Below, piece by piece: positions 7,515-16,037 of a stretch of 64,000 nucleotides of DNA. Below the pieces are notes generated by a model, which did not search any database, was not told the DNA's origin, and worked only from the letters and a program-made list of their open reading frames with translations. Numbering within the stretch: position 1 is the stretch's first letter; each line of letters starts with the position of its first letter. The translations under genes and the position numbers were made by a program. Source of the stretch: Paractinoplanes durhamensis (GTDB lineage: Bacteria; Actinomycetota; Actinomycetes; Mycobacteriales; Micromonosporaceae); NCBI RefSeq assembly GCF_016862175.1, contig NZ_BOML01000027.1:168778-232777 (forward strand), in the 5' to 3' direction.

Positions 7515-8843
7515 ATGAGCGCGATCAGGGGCAACCGGGCGGCCTTCTACCAGGTGCTGATCAACACTCTGCTCGTCTCGGTCATGAACTTCACGGTCTG
7601 GTTCGCGATCACCTTCTACGTCTATCTGCAGACGCGATCGGTGTTCGCCACCGGTGTCATCTCCGGCATCTTCCTGGTGATGACCGCGCTCACCGGCATC
7701 TGGTTCGGCAGTCTCGTCGACCACTTCCCGAAGAAGACGGTGCTCCAGGTCTCGGCGCTGACCTCCACGATCGTGTACGCGGCGGCCCTCGCCATCTACC
7801 TGGCCACGCCCCGCGCCGAGTTCACCGATCCGGCCAGTCCCGTGCTCTGGAGCATGGTGGTCCTGCTCATGCTCGGCGTGATCGCGAGCAACCCGCGGGC
7901 CATCGCACTCGCCACCCTGGTCACCGTGCTGATCGAGCCGGAGTCCCGGGACCGCGCGAACGGCCTGGTCGGCACCGTCTCCGGCACGTCGATCCTGGTC
8001 ACCTCGGTGATCAGCGGCCTGCTCGTGGCGTACGGCGGGATGACCTGGGTGTTGGTCCTCGCGCTGGTGGTGCTCGGCGGCGCGCTGCTGCACCTGGCTC
8101 TGGTGGCGCTGCCCGAGCCGGCCAAGGACACCACCGAGAAGCGCAGCGTCGACTTGCGGGGCACGATCACCCTCGTACGCTCAGTTCCTGGTCTGTCGGC
8201 TTTGATCGTCTTTTCGGCGTTCAACAATCTGCTCGGCGGCATCTTCATGGCGCTGCTTGACGCGTACGGATTGTCGCTCGTCTCGGTCCAGGTGTGGGGC
8301 CTGCTGTGGGGCCTGCTCAGCACCGGTTTCATCGTCGGCGGCCTGATGATCGCCCGCACCGGCCTGAGCGCCAACCCGGTCCGCGTCCTGCTCGCGATCA
8401 ACCTGGTGCTGTGGGCGGTGACGGCGCTGTTCCCGCTGCGCTCCTCGGTGGTGCTGCTGTGCGCGGGCCTGTTCGTCTACATGACCCTCGCGCCGTACGC
8501 CGAGGCCGCCGAACAGACCATCCTGCAGAAGGTGGTCCCGTACGAACGGCAGGGCCGGGTCTTCGGTTTCGCCCAGAGCGTCGAACAGGCCGCGTCTCCG
8601 CTGACCGCGTTCCTGATCTCCCCGGTGGCCCAGTTCTTCTTCATCCCGTTCATGACCGACGGCGCCGGCGCCCGCGCGATCGGCGACTGGTTCGGCACCG
8701 GCGCCGAGCGCGGCCTGGCCCTGGTCTTCGTGCTGACCGGCATGATCGGCCTGATCGCCACGACGGCGGCCCTGCGGAGCCGCCCGTATCACCGCTTGAG
8801 CGCCCGCTACGCGGAGTCCCCGGCATTCGGGTCGGTCTATTAA
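7515..8843 (+). CDS. MFS transporter
   Basis: 442-residue major facilitator protein with about 12 membrane segments. Motif A appears as 'GIWFGSLVDHFPKKTVLQVS' (residues about 59-78). There is a hydrophilic central loop near residue 205 (PAKDTTEKRSVDLRG). It lacks the antiporter motif C of drug/H+ antiporters, so the substrate and direction are open. It starts 22 bp after the methyltransferase-like gene and ends 10 bp before the flavoprotein gene, all on the same strand. Confidence 0.8.
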   Translation: MSAIRGNRAAFYQVLINTLLVSVMNFTVWFAITFYVYLQTRSVFATGVISGIFLVMTALTGIWFGSLVDHFPKKTVLQVSALTSTIVYAAALAIYLATPRAEFTDPASPVLWSMVVLLMLGVIASNPRAIALATLVTVLIEPESRDRANGLVGTVSGTSILVTSVISGLLVAYGGMTWVLVLALVVLGGALLHLALVALPEPAKDTTEKRSVDLRGTITLVRSVPGLSALIVFSAFNNLLGGIFMALLDAYGLSLVSVQVWGLLWGLLSTGFIVGGLMIARTGLSANPVRVLLAINLVLWAVTALFPLRSSVVLLCAGLFVYMTLAPYAEAAEQTILQKVVPYERQGRVFGFAQSVEQAASPLTAFLISPVAQFFFIPFMTDGAGARAIGDWFGTGAERGLALVFVLTGMIGLIATTAALRSRPYHRLSARYAESPAFGSVY

Positions 8844-8853
8844 GGTCGATGGT

Positions 8854-9513
8854 ATGACGTCTGTCCGGGCCACCAGTGTCTTCGACTCGCTGCGGCTTGA
8901 CGCCGTGGCCGACCACGAGGCGCTTCGCCAGGTCTACGCGCTTCCGAGCGACGGGGCCGTGCGCAAGCAGATGACCGAGCTCACCGATCAGACCCGGCGG
9001 CTGATCGGCTGCTCGTCGCTGGTGTTCGTGGCCAGCGTGGACGCCGCGGGCAACTGTGACGTCTCGCCGCGCGGCGGGCCCGCCGGGTTCGTCGCCGTGC
9101 TGGACGAGCGGACCGTGGCGATCCCGGACGCGACCGGCAACAAGCGGCTGGACACCCTGCAGAACATCGTCGTCACCGGCCGGGCCGGGCTGCTCTTCGT
9201 CATCCCGGGGCGCACCACCACGCTCCGGCTCAACGGCCGGGCCTGCGTCTCCACCCGCCCCGATCTGCTGTCCCAGCTGACCGCCGTGGGCAAGCCGCCG
9301 GCCAGCGCGATCGTGCTGGAGATCGAGGAGGTCTACCCGCACTGCCCGAAATCGCTGATCCGCAGCGGCGCATGGAAACCGGAGCAGTGGCTGCCGGCCG
9401 ACGCCCAGCCGACGTCGGCCGAGGTGACCCTGGCCCAGATGCGGATGCCGGAGCTGACGATCGCCCAGATCGAGCAGGCGGAGGCGGACATGATGAAGTA
9501 CCGGTACGAGTAG
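8854..9513 (+). CDS. FMN-binding pyridoxamine-phosphate-oxidase-like protein (MSMEG_1061 type)
   Basis: 219-residue flavin-binding split-barrel protein. The N-terminal helix 'VADHEALRQVYALPSDGAVRKQ' and the barrel segment 'FVASVDAAGNCDVSPRGGPAGFV' (about residues 56-78), followed by NKRLDTLQNI, are typical of the MSMEG_1061 subfamily of PPOX proteins. These bind FMN and probably reduce small molecules; no substrate is known. It sits 10 bp after an MFS gene in the same direction and likely shares its transcript. Confidence 0.85.
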   Translation: MTSVRATSVFDSLRLDAVADHEALRQVYALPSDGAVRKQMTELTDQTRRLIGCSSLVFVASVDAAGNCDVSPRGGPAGFVAVLDERTVAIPDATGNKRLDTLQNIVVTGRAGLLFVIPGRTTTLRLNGRACVSTRPDLLSQLTAVGKPPASAIVLEIEEVYPHCPKSLIRSGAWKPEQWLPADAQPTSAEVTLAQMRMPELTIAQIEQAEADMMKYRYE

Positions 9514-9518
9514 ACGGC

Positions 9519-11108
9519 TCAGTGCACGAGTTCCTCCACCGGCTCGGGGGCCGGCCGGGCGGCCGGGATCAGCAGCGTCGCCAGCAGGCCGAGCGCGAGC
9601 AGGCCGGCGGCGAGGTAGGAACCGATGGCGATGCCGTGGGCCATGGCGTCGCGGGCGGCGTCGGCGACCGCGGCGGTGGCGGGGTCGGCGGCGAGCGGGG
9701 CGATGGCCGCGCCGGCGCTGTCGGTGACCGTCGCCGCGAACCGGTCGATCTGGTCGGACGGGATCGGGCCGCCGCTGAGGGTGTCCTTGACGTCGCGGCC
9801 GAGGGCGGAGAAGAAGACCGTGGTCAGCACGGCGATGCCCAGCGCTGAGCCGAGCTGCCGGAAGGTGGCCTGGACGCCGGAGCCCTGGCCGGCCTCGGCG
9901 GCCGGGATGTCGGCCAGCACGACGTTGGTGACCTGGGCGGTCGCGAAGCCGACGCCGATGCCGTAGACGAACAGCACGATCGCGATCGACCACCACGGCG
10001 CCGAGGTGGTCCCGGCGACGATGCCGAGCCCGACGAGAGCAACGGCTTCCAGGGCCAGGCCGAGCCGGACGAGACCGAGCGCGGACACCTTCTCGGCCAG
10101 ACCGAAGCTCGCGCCGCTGGCGGCGAAGCTGCCGATCGCCAACGGCAGCAGGGCGACGCCGGCCTGCAGGGAGCTGTAGTCGAGGGTGAACTGCAGCCAC
10201 AGCGGCAGGACCGCGATGATGCCGAACTCGCCCAGCCCGATGATGACGGTCGCGATGTTGCCGTTGCGGAACGACGAGATGGTGAACAGGCGGGTATCCA
10301 TCAGCGGCTGCCCGCCGCGGCGGCTCAGTCGCGCCTGCCGCCACCCGAACAACCCGAGCAGGACGACCCCGGCCACCAGGGCGAGGAACACCGGCGACAG
10401 GCCGGCCACATCGGCATGCCCGTTCGCGGCCGTCACCCAGCCGTACGTACGGCCCTCGACCAGACCGAAGGCGAGAGCTCCCAGCCCGGCCATCGACAGC
10501 AGCGCTCCGGGCACGTCGATCCGCCCGGCCGTCCGCGGCGACGGGGTGATGAACACCAGCGTCAAGACGAAGATCAGCACGACGAGCGGCACGTTGATGC
10601 CGAACGCCCAGCGCCAGCTCGCGTGCTCGGCGAACCACCCGCCGATCACCGGGCCGACCGCGGTGGCCGCGCCGATCGTCGAGCCCCACACCGCGAACGC
10701 CTGACCGCGCTCCCTGCCGGTGAACGTCTGGTTGAGCAGCGACAGCGACGTCGGCAGCAGCATCGCCCCGCCGACACCCTGCAGGAACCGGGCCAGGATA
10801 AGCACCTCACCGTTCGGCGCGAGGCCGGCGAGCAGGCTGGTCACGCCGAACACGACGACGCCGGCCGCGAAGATCCGGCGCGCCCCGATCAGGTCGGCCA
10901 GGCGGCCGAAGACCAGCAGCATCGCGGCGAAGGTGATCGCATACGACTCCTGGATCCACTGCGCCTGCGAGGAGTTGATGGCCAGGTCCTCGATGACCGA
11001 CGGGGTGATCACGTTGACGATCGTCGTGTCCACCACGATCAGCGAGACGCCGAGCGCGATCGCGACCAGCCCCCACCATTTGCGAGCCGTTGTTGACTGT
11101 GCCGGCAT
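9519..11108 (-). CDS. DHA2-family multidrug MFS exporter
   Basis: 529-residue, 14-helix drug/proton antiporter of the EmrB/QacA group. Helix 1 carries the conserved acidic motif (LIVVDTTIVNVITP, about residues 22-35), motif A is FGRLADLIGARR (about residues 67-78) and motif C is seen in helix 5 around 'GPVIGGWF'. It would expel toxic organic compounds. It is transcribed away from a MarR-type gene, and an inverted pair of operator-like elements fills the 95-bp gap, so derepression by ligand is expected. Confidence 0.9.
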   Translation of the reverse strand: MPAQSTTARKWWGLVAIALGVSLIVVDTTIVNVITPSVIEDLAINSSQAQWIQESYAITFAAMLLVFGRLADLIGARRIFAAGVVVFGVTSLLAGLAPNGEVLILARFLQGVGGAMLLPTSLSLLNQTFTGRERGQAFAVWGSTIGAATAVGPVIGGWFAEHASWRWAFGINVPLVVLIFVLTLVFITPSPRTAGRIDVPGALLSMAGLGALAFGLVEGRTYGWVTAANGHADVAGLSPVFLALVAGVVLLGLFGWRQARLSRRGGQPLMDTRLFTISSFRNGNIATVIIGLGEFGIIAVLPLWLQFTLDYSSLQAGVALLPLAIGSFAASGASFGLAEKVSALGLVRLGLALEAVALVGLGIVAGTTSAPWWSIAIVLFVYGIGVGFATAQVTNVVLADIPAAEAGQGSGVQATFRQLGSALGIAVLTTVFFSALGRDVKDTLSGGPIPSDQIDRFAATVTDSAGAAIAPLAADPATAAVADAARDAMAHGIAIGSYLAAGLLALGLLATLLIPAARPAPEPVEELVH

Positions 11109-11133
11109 GGTTATCCCTTCAAGTAGTTACACC

Positions 11134-11197
11134 ATCAAACTATCACAGCATCAAGCTAAGTACGCCGAGGGAATGTTTGACGGTGTGACAGTTTGAT
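11134..11197. promoter_or_regulatory. Paired MarR operator-like elements
   Basis: Two 22-bp elements, 11134-11155 and 11176-11197, are near-perfect inverted copies of each other (19 of 22 positions agree; pattern ATCAAACT-R-TCACA-S-C-R-TCAA). They occupy the gap between the divergent efflux and MarR genes. Each contains two TCAA half-sites in direct orientation. The second ends 6 bp before the MarR ATG, consistent with autoregulation. Confidence 0.7.
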
Positions 11198-11203
11198 CCG
11201 GGT

Positions 11204-11686
11204 ATGATCGCCGAAATGACGGACGCTGATGCTCGACGCGATCGGGTCCTCATGGGCCTGCGTGACCACGGCACGCTCTTCGGCGAGCTCGGCCGGCAGC
11301 TCGGCATCGCGGCCGGCCTGCACCACACCGACGCCAGGGCGCTGGTGGAGATCCTGGGCGCCCAGGACAACGGCGCGCCGCTGACCCAGTCCGAGCTGAG
11401 CCATCGCATCGGCCTGACCACCGGCGCCACGTCGTCCCTGCTGAACCGCCTCGAAGCCGCCGGCCACATCGAGCGGGTGCGCAACCACGCCGACCGGCGC
11501 GTCGTCACCCTGCACGCCACCGAGGGCGTCGACGCGATGGTCGACCGCTTCTTCGACCCCCTGATCGACCGGATGGGCGCGATGATGGACGGCTACCCGC
11601 CCGAGCTCCTGGACGAGTTCGCCCGCTTCCTCGGCGACGTCAGCCGGACGATGAAGGGCTACCTCGAGGAACTGCCGGCGCGGTAG
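11204..11686 (+). CDS. MarR-family transcriptional regulator
   Basis: 160-residue winged-helix regulator. The recognition region is TQSELSHRIGLTTGATSSLLNRLEAAG (residues about 64-90), followed by the wing 'VRNHADRRVVTLHATEGV'. It very likely represses the divergent DHA2 exporter and itself through the paired elements in the shared gap. An alternative ATG lies at 11216; neither has a clear ribosome site, so a leaderless start is possible. Confidence 0.85.
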   Translation: MIAEMTDADARRDRVLMGLRDHGTLFGELGRQLGIAAGLHHTDARALVEILGAQDNGAPLTQSELSHRIGLTTGATSSLLNRLEAAGHIERVRNHADRRVVTLHATEGVDAMVDRFFDPLIDRMGAMMDGYPPELLDEFARFLGDVSRTMKGYLEELPAR

Positions 11687-11767
11687 CTCACACCTCGCGC
11701 TTGGGCGCAGGTCAGCGGGTCCGGCGCGGACGACGCAATGTCCATCCGATCATGATGCCGGGTCGGG

Positions 11768-12327
11768 TCAGGGGATGAAGACCAGGCGGTCGCCGGTCTC
11801 GGCGGTCCACGCCTGGTTGATGCGATTCAGGGGTACGGCGTGGGCCTGCACGTCGACGCGGCCGGTCGCCAGCGCCTCGGCGAGGGCCGGCAGCTCGGCC
11901 ATGAAGTCGCGCGGGGCGATGGAGCCGATGCCGCTGCCGACGATCTGCAGCCGGGCCCCGCGCAGGGCGACCGACGGGATGGCCGCGAGCTCGCCGGCCA
12001 TCGACCCGATCTGGATCCAGGTCATCGGGGCGCCACGGTCGGCACGGGCGGTGAGCAGCGGCAGCATGGCCTGGGCGGAGGCCTCGCCCCAGACGTAGTC
12101 GAGCACCACATCGGCGTCGGCGGCCCGGTCGATCTTGTCGAAGGTGATCGTCTCGTCCGCACCGAGGGCGGCCAGCGTGGCGAGCCGGGCGGTGTCGCGC
12201 CCGGCCGCGATCACCCGGGCGGCGCCGAAGAGCTTGGCGATCTGGATCGCCATCCGGCCCGCACTGCCGGTCGCGCCGAGGATCAGCACTTGCTGCCCGG
12301 CCTGGAAGTCGATGCGCCGGCGCAGGG
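11768..12327 (-). pseudogene. Zinc-type alcohol dehydrogenase/quinone reductase, 5'-truncated
   Basis: C-terminal part (about 185 residues) of an MDR-family dehydrogenase. The reading starts abruptly in ALRRRIDFQAGQQ, directly before the nucleotide-binding motif LILGATGSAGRMAIQIAKLFG. The N-terminal catalytic (GroES-like) domain, normally about 130-150 residues, is missing, as are the promoter and start. The sequence runs straight into a beheaded MarR gene on the other strand at about 12328. A GTG at 12289 could start a 173-residue remnant, but it would have no catalytic domain. Confidence 0.75.
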
Positions 12328-12328
12328 C

Positions 12329-12676
12329 GACCTGACCCAGCTGCGGGTGCTCGGCATCCTGCGCGACCGCCGCGCCCGGGTGACCGACCTGGCGATGTTC
12401 CTGGGCGTGGACAAGTCGTCGATGTCCGGCCTGATCGACCGGGCCGAGCGCCGCGGCCTGATCGGGCGCGACAAGAACCCGGACGACCGGCGGGCGCTCG
12501 ACGTGTTCCTGACCCCGGCCGGCCTGGAGCTGACCGAGCGCCTCTACGCCCAGGTCCGCACCACGATGGAGCCCGCGACGGAAAGGCTGGACGCGGACCA
12601 GCTGCGGACCCTCGCCACCCTGCTCGAACCCATCCTGATCGCGTCCGCGGGCCCGGGGCCGCTCAGGCCGAGGTGA
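12329..12676 (+). pseudogene. MarR-family regulator, 5'-truncated
   Basis: Frame reads GDLTQLRVLGILRDRRARVT, then the HTH 'FLGVDKSSMSGLIDRAERRGL' and wing NPDDRRALDVFLT, to a normal C-terminus at 12676. The first 40 or so residues of a MarR protein are missing and no start codon with a ribosome site precedes the HTH. It abuts the truncated dehydrogenase head to head, so an ancestral divergent regulator/enzyme pair has lost both 5' ends and the promoter region in one deletion. Its end overlaps the convergent kinase-like gene by 14 bp. Confidence 0.75.
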
Positions 12677-13394
12677 GTTCCATCGGAGTCAGGGTTTCGC
12701 CGGCCCGCACCGCGGCCTCCAGTCGCCGCTGCCCGCGGACGGCGACGAAGTGCGGCGCCCGATGCACCACCGCGATCTCGCCGTCGTCGTCGGTCACCGC
12801 GGCGGGGCGTACGCGACGAGGGTCGAGGTAGCAGACCAGCGCGGCGGGCGGCCGCTCGAGCATCTCGACGATCCGCGCGACCACCTGCTCCGGGTCGGCG
12901 CTCGTGGTGTCGCAGACCAGGTCGTAGTTGCGGAGGTCGGTCTTGTCCACGCCGTACCGGGACAGGAACCGCTGCCGTTCGCTCTCGCTGCGGTCGGCGA
13001 GCTGGCGGCCGGCGTCCTCGATGCTGCCGTAGTTCTCCACCGCGTCGCCGGGCCGGCCGAGCACCCGCCGGGCGGCCTCGACGGGATCGGTGATGAGGTG
13101 CACCTTCAGGGCGTCGGTGAAGAAATGCCACGCCAGCCGGCTGTCCACCACCAGCCGCTCGTCCGAGGCGGCGATGTCGTGCTGCAGCTGGTCGATGTAG
13201 TGGTCGACCTTGTCGTCCAGCTCCGAGTGCAGGTTGAACTGCAGCGCGGTCATGCCGTGCTCGGCGGCCATCCGGCGGTAGAGATCGCCGATGCTGACCC
13301 GGCGCACCCCCAGCCGCTCCGCCAGCATCACCGACACGGTTGTCTTGCCGCTACCGAGATCACCGTTGAGTACGACCGTACAGGGTCGGATCAT
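12663..13394 (-). CDS. Cytidylate-kinase-like P-loop protein
   Basis: 243-residue protein. Walker A GDLGSGKTT lies at residues 10-18, then 'LGVRRVSIGDLYRRMAAEHG', which is the NMP-binding start of the cytidylate kinase-like (Cytidylate_kin2) family. SRLAWHFF and 'RRVLGRPGDAVENYGS' fit the lid region. Residues from about 185 form a C-terminal extension rich in Arg/Val (DPRRVRPAAVTDDDGE) that is not part of the kinase core and looks like a small beta domain, possibly ParB-like. Substrate is unproven. No operon is evident beyond the 18-bp gap to the iron oxygenase gene upstream. Confidence 0.7.
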   Translation of the reverse strand: MIRPCTVVLNGDLGSGKTTVSVMLAERLGVRRVSIGDLYRRMAAEHGMTALQFNLHSELDDKVDHYIDQLQHDIAASDERLVVDSRLAWHFFTDALKVHLITDPVEAARRVLGRPGDAVENYGSIEDAGRQLADRSESERQRFLSRYGVDKTDLRNYDLVCDTTSADPEQVVARIVEMLERPPAALVCYLDPRRVRPAAVTDDDGEIAVVHRAPHFVAVRGQRRLEAAVRAGETLTPMELTSA

Positions 13395-13412
13395 CGGTCC
13401 ACGGTAGTCGAT

Positions 13413-14375
13413 TCAGCCGACCGTGGCCGCGGCCTCGCGCTCCCGGTAGTAGTCGCCCGCCACCACCGGCGGGTAGTCGGTGCCGCCGCCGACCGGGGGC
13501 GCGAGCGGCGTGACGACCCGGTCCATGTCCGATTCGCAGAAGACGATGAGGCTGATCAGTTCCTCGTTCGGGTCGGCGTCCGACGGCGGCAGCACCCGGT
13601 GCCGGGTGGACCGCCAGCGGTCACCGGTCCAGCGGGCGAGCAGGTCGGCGATGTTGACGGTGAGGGCGCCCGGCACGAACGGCGCGTCCGCCCACTCGCC
13701 GTCGAGGGTCTGCACCTGCAGTCCGCCGTAGCCCGGCTGCCGGTCGAGGATGGTGAGGATCCCCCAGTCGGTGTGCGGCCCGACCCGGAACTGCCCCTCG
13801 ACCGGCGCTCCGGTGACCGCCAGCGCCGGGTAGCGGTTGATGTTGAAGGTGTGCGGCGCGTTCCTGGTCCGCTCGACGAAGTAGCCGGGGTCCAGCCCGA
13901 GCGCGACGGCCAGCACCTCCAGCAACTCCCGATAAAGATCAAGAACCTGCTCCGCGTACGCCGTGACCGGGTCACGCAGCGCGGGCACCTCGGCCGGCCA
14001 GACATTCGCCATGAACCAGGCCGGGTCGCCGTCCGGGTCCTCCCGACCGAGCGTGAAGGTCTCCTTGAGGTCGGCCGTCGCCGCGTCGCCGACCTCGCCG
14101 TAGTAGGAGTTGGCCTCCCGGCCCCGGGCGATCCACCCCCGCCCGCCAACTCCCGTCCCGTAGGCGTCCTTGGCGGCATCGGGCAGCGCGAAGAACGCGC
14201 GGGACGCCAGCCGGACACGCTCCTTCAGTGAGTCGTCGATGCCGTGCCCGCTGACCAGGAAGAACCCGGAATCCTGCATGGCCCGGTCGAGCCGGGCCGC
14301 AAGCGCAGCCCGCTCCTCAAGGCCGGCGACCCGCCAGGCCCCGATGTCGAAAAGCGGAATGTCCGGAGCGCTCAT
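13413..14375 (-). CDS. Isopenicillin-N-synthase-like Fe(II) oxygenase
   Basis: 320-residue non-haem iron dioxygenase. The N-terminal DIOX_N region (residues 5-120) is followed by the jelly-roll core with the metal triad H201-x-D203 (GPHTDWGIL) and H259 (STRHRV). At the position where the family has RxS for the 2-oxoglutarate carboxylate, the sequence reads EELISLIVF, so the Arg appears to be Leu. The co-substrate may therefore differ, as in other 2OG-independent members. Neighbours give no pathway. Confidence 0.8.
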   Translation of the reverse strand: MSAPDIPLFDIGAWRVAGLEERAALAARLDRAMQDSGFFLVSGHGIDDSLKERVRLASRAFFALPDAAKDAYGTGVGGRGWIARGREANSYYGEVGDAATADLKETFTLGREDPDGDPAWFMANVWPAEVPALRDPVTAYAEQVLDLYRELLEVLAVALGLDPGYFVERTRNAPHTFNINRYPALAVTGAPVEGQFRVGPHTDWGILTILDRQPGYGGLQVQTLDGEWADAPFVPGALTVNIADLLARWTGDRWRSTRHRVLPPSDADPNEELISLIVFCESDMDRVVTPLAPPVGGGTDYPPVVAGDYYREREAAATVG

Positions 14376-14443
14376 GAATCACATCCCAGCCAAGAACGGA
14401 AACCCCGACCGTACGGGCCCATTGTTACGACAGCCGTCCGGGC

Positions 14444-15220
14444 CTACCGCCTTCGAAACAACACTCTGCCGACCTTCTCGCCAGCGGCCGGCGGGCCGGC
14501 TGCGGGCGTCGGCGCATCGATCCGGTAGCCGATCACGTCGTCGATCGGTTTCGAAAGGTTCCCGCCGAGATCCACCTGGAGTCCGCCGTCGGGGAGGCGC
14601 GAGAGCGAGGTCAGCGGTTGCGAGTCCGGCAGGCCGCGGCACTGCACGGTCACCGGCCGCCCGGTGGCCATGGCCGCGGTGAGCTCGGCCGCCATCGCCT
14701 TCGCCTTCACCTGGCCAGGGAGCGCGGCCGTTCCGGTCAGGAACGCCGCGGTCACCTCGGCGCGACCCGAGTTGCGCGCGGCCGTGGCGATCCCACGCGC
14801 CTCCAGGTCACCCGCGATGAGCAACGCGGCGGACAACAACGCGGCTGCGGTGACGAGCGCCCCGCCGGCGACGAGCGCGACTATCAGCGGCTCGCCCAGC
14901 GTGGTCCGGATGTCGGTGATCGTCCCGGCCGCTGTGCCGAGGATCGCCGTCACGCCGCCGGCCCCGGCGATCCGGCGCGTCAGCTTCGCCCATCTGCGCG
15001 TGATCTCCGTGGCCCCGGACTTGATGACCTGGATCGAGCCCGGCGTGCCATCGTTCCACCCACTCTTGGCCGCGATGGTGCGCTGCTTGTCGGTGCCGAG
15101 CAGTTGCAGGCCGATGAGTAGGTCCTGCAGGTTTACCGGGTCGCCCAGGTCGGCCGCGGGCACCGCCCATTTCAGCGGACCCAGTGCCTTTTCAGCGTCG
15201 ACGGGATCATCCTCCGCCAT
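14444..15220 (-). CDS. Membrane protein of unknown function
   Basis: 258 residues starting at ATG 15220, which is preceded by GGGAGG eight bases upstream; a longer frame upstream is unsupported. A soluble N-terminus (residues 1-75) leads to a weakly hydrophobic helix (GGVTAILGTAAGTITDI) and a strong one, EPLIVALVAGGALVTAAALL (about 112-131) continuing to ALLIAG. A C-terminal domain of about 115 residues follows, with DGGLQVDLGGNL and DDVIGYRIDAP. I recognise no family. It is likely a single- or double-pass membrane protein with its C-terminal domain on one face. Confidence 0.6.
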   Translation of the reverse strand: MAEDDPVDAEKALGPLKWAVPAADLGDPVNLQDLLIGLQLLGTDKQRTIAAKSGWNDGTPGSIQVIKSGATEITRRWAKLTRRIAGAGGVTAILGTAAGTITDIRTTLGEPLIVALVAGGALVTAAALLSAALLIAGDLEARGIATAARNSGRAEVTAAFLTGTAALPGQVKAKAMAAELTAAMATGRPVTVQCRGLPDSQPLTSLSRLPDGGLQVDLGGNLSKPIDDVIGYRIDAPTPAAGPPAAGEKVGRVLFRRR

Positions 15221-15353
15221 GACCGCACCTCCCGTTGCCGTGCCGACGCGGAGCGAGCCGGAGCGGCCTGCTCTCCCCTGCGACATCAACACTCGGGGGG
15301 TGCGGCGGACAATCGACGGCGTTACCTGCGGGCTGCCGGATCTAGGACACGCC

Positions 15354-15899
15354 TCAATCGGCCGGCGTCTCGGCGGTGGCCACGATGGTGGCGCGGCCGA
15401 GGATGTGGCCGGCCATGGTGAAGCCCAGGAAGGCCGGGGTGCCCTCGGCGGGCACGCCGATGTCCTCGACATCGAGGGCGTGCACGGTGATGAAGTACCG
15501 GTGCGGGCCGTGCCCGGCGGGCGGGGCCGCGCCGACGTACTGCGGCAGCCGGGCGTCGTTCGGCAGCTGGATCGCTCCCGCCGGCAGCCCGGTTCCGGCA
15601 GCGCTCCCGGCTCCGGCGGGCAGAGCGGTCACGGTGGCGGGGATGTTGGCGACCGCCCAGTGCCAGAAGCCCGACATCGTCGGCGCGTCGGCGTCGAAGA
15701 CGGTCACCGCGAAGCTCTTGGTGCCCTCGGGCGCGCCGGACCAGGCCAGGTCGGGGGAAATGTCCTGTCCGCCGGGGATCCCGAAGGCACCGGACATCTG
15801 CGGCAGCGGCAGTGCCTGACCGTCGGTGGCCGCGTCGCTCCTGACCTCGAAGCTCGGGACCTGCGGAAGACGAGCGAACGGGTTGTTGGTGGCAGTCAT
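15354..15899 (-). CDS. PEBP-family (YbhB/YbcL-type) protein
   Basis: 181-residue phosphatidylethanolamine-binding-protein-like protein, starting at ATG 15899 with AAGGAG upstream. Signature segments are DISPDLAWSGAPEGTKSFAV (about residues 46-65), the 'DADAPTMSGFWHWAVANIPA' stretch and GPHRYFITVHALD. Bacterial homologues bind small anionic ligands; their physiological role is unclear. There is no signal peptide, so it is cytosolic. It diverges from an XRE regulator gene across 138 bp. Confidence 0.85.
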   Translation of the reverse strand: MTATNNPFARLPQVPSFEVRSDAATDGQALPLPQMSGAFGIPGGQDISPDLAWSGAPEGTKSFAVTVFDADAPTMSGFWHWAVANIPATVTALPAGAGSAAGTGLPAGAIQLPNDARLPQYVGAAPPAGHGPHRYFITVHALDVEDIGVPAEGTPAFLGFTMAGHILGRATIVATAETPAD

Positions 15900-16037
15900 G
15901 GCGCTCCTTGACGAAGTGGTGAACACCGAAAAGCCTGCGACCTGCGGCAACAAGCAGGGAGATCCTCGGCATGCTGGTGCCCGCAGTGCCACCATGGGCG
16001 GTCGACGCCGCGCATCGCGGTGGAGCAAACTGGGGCA

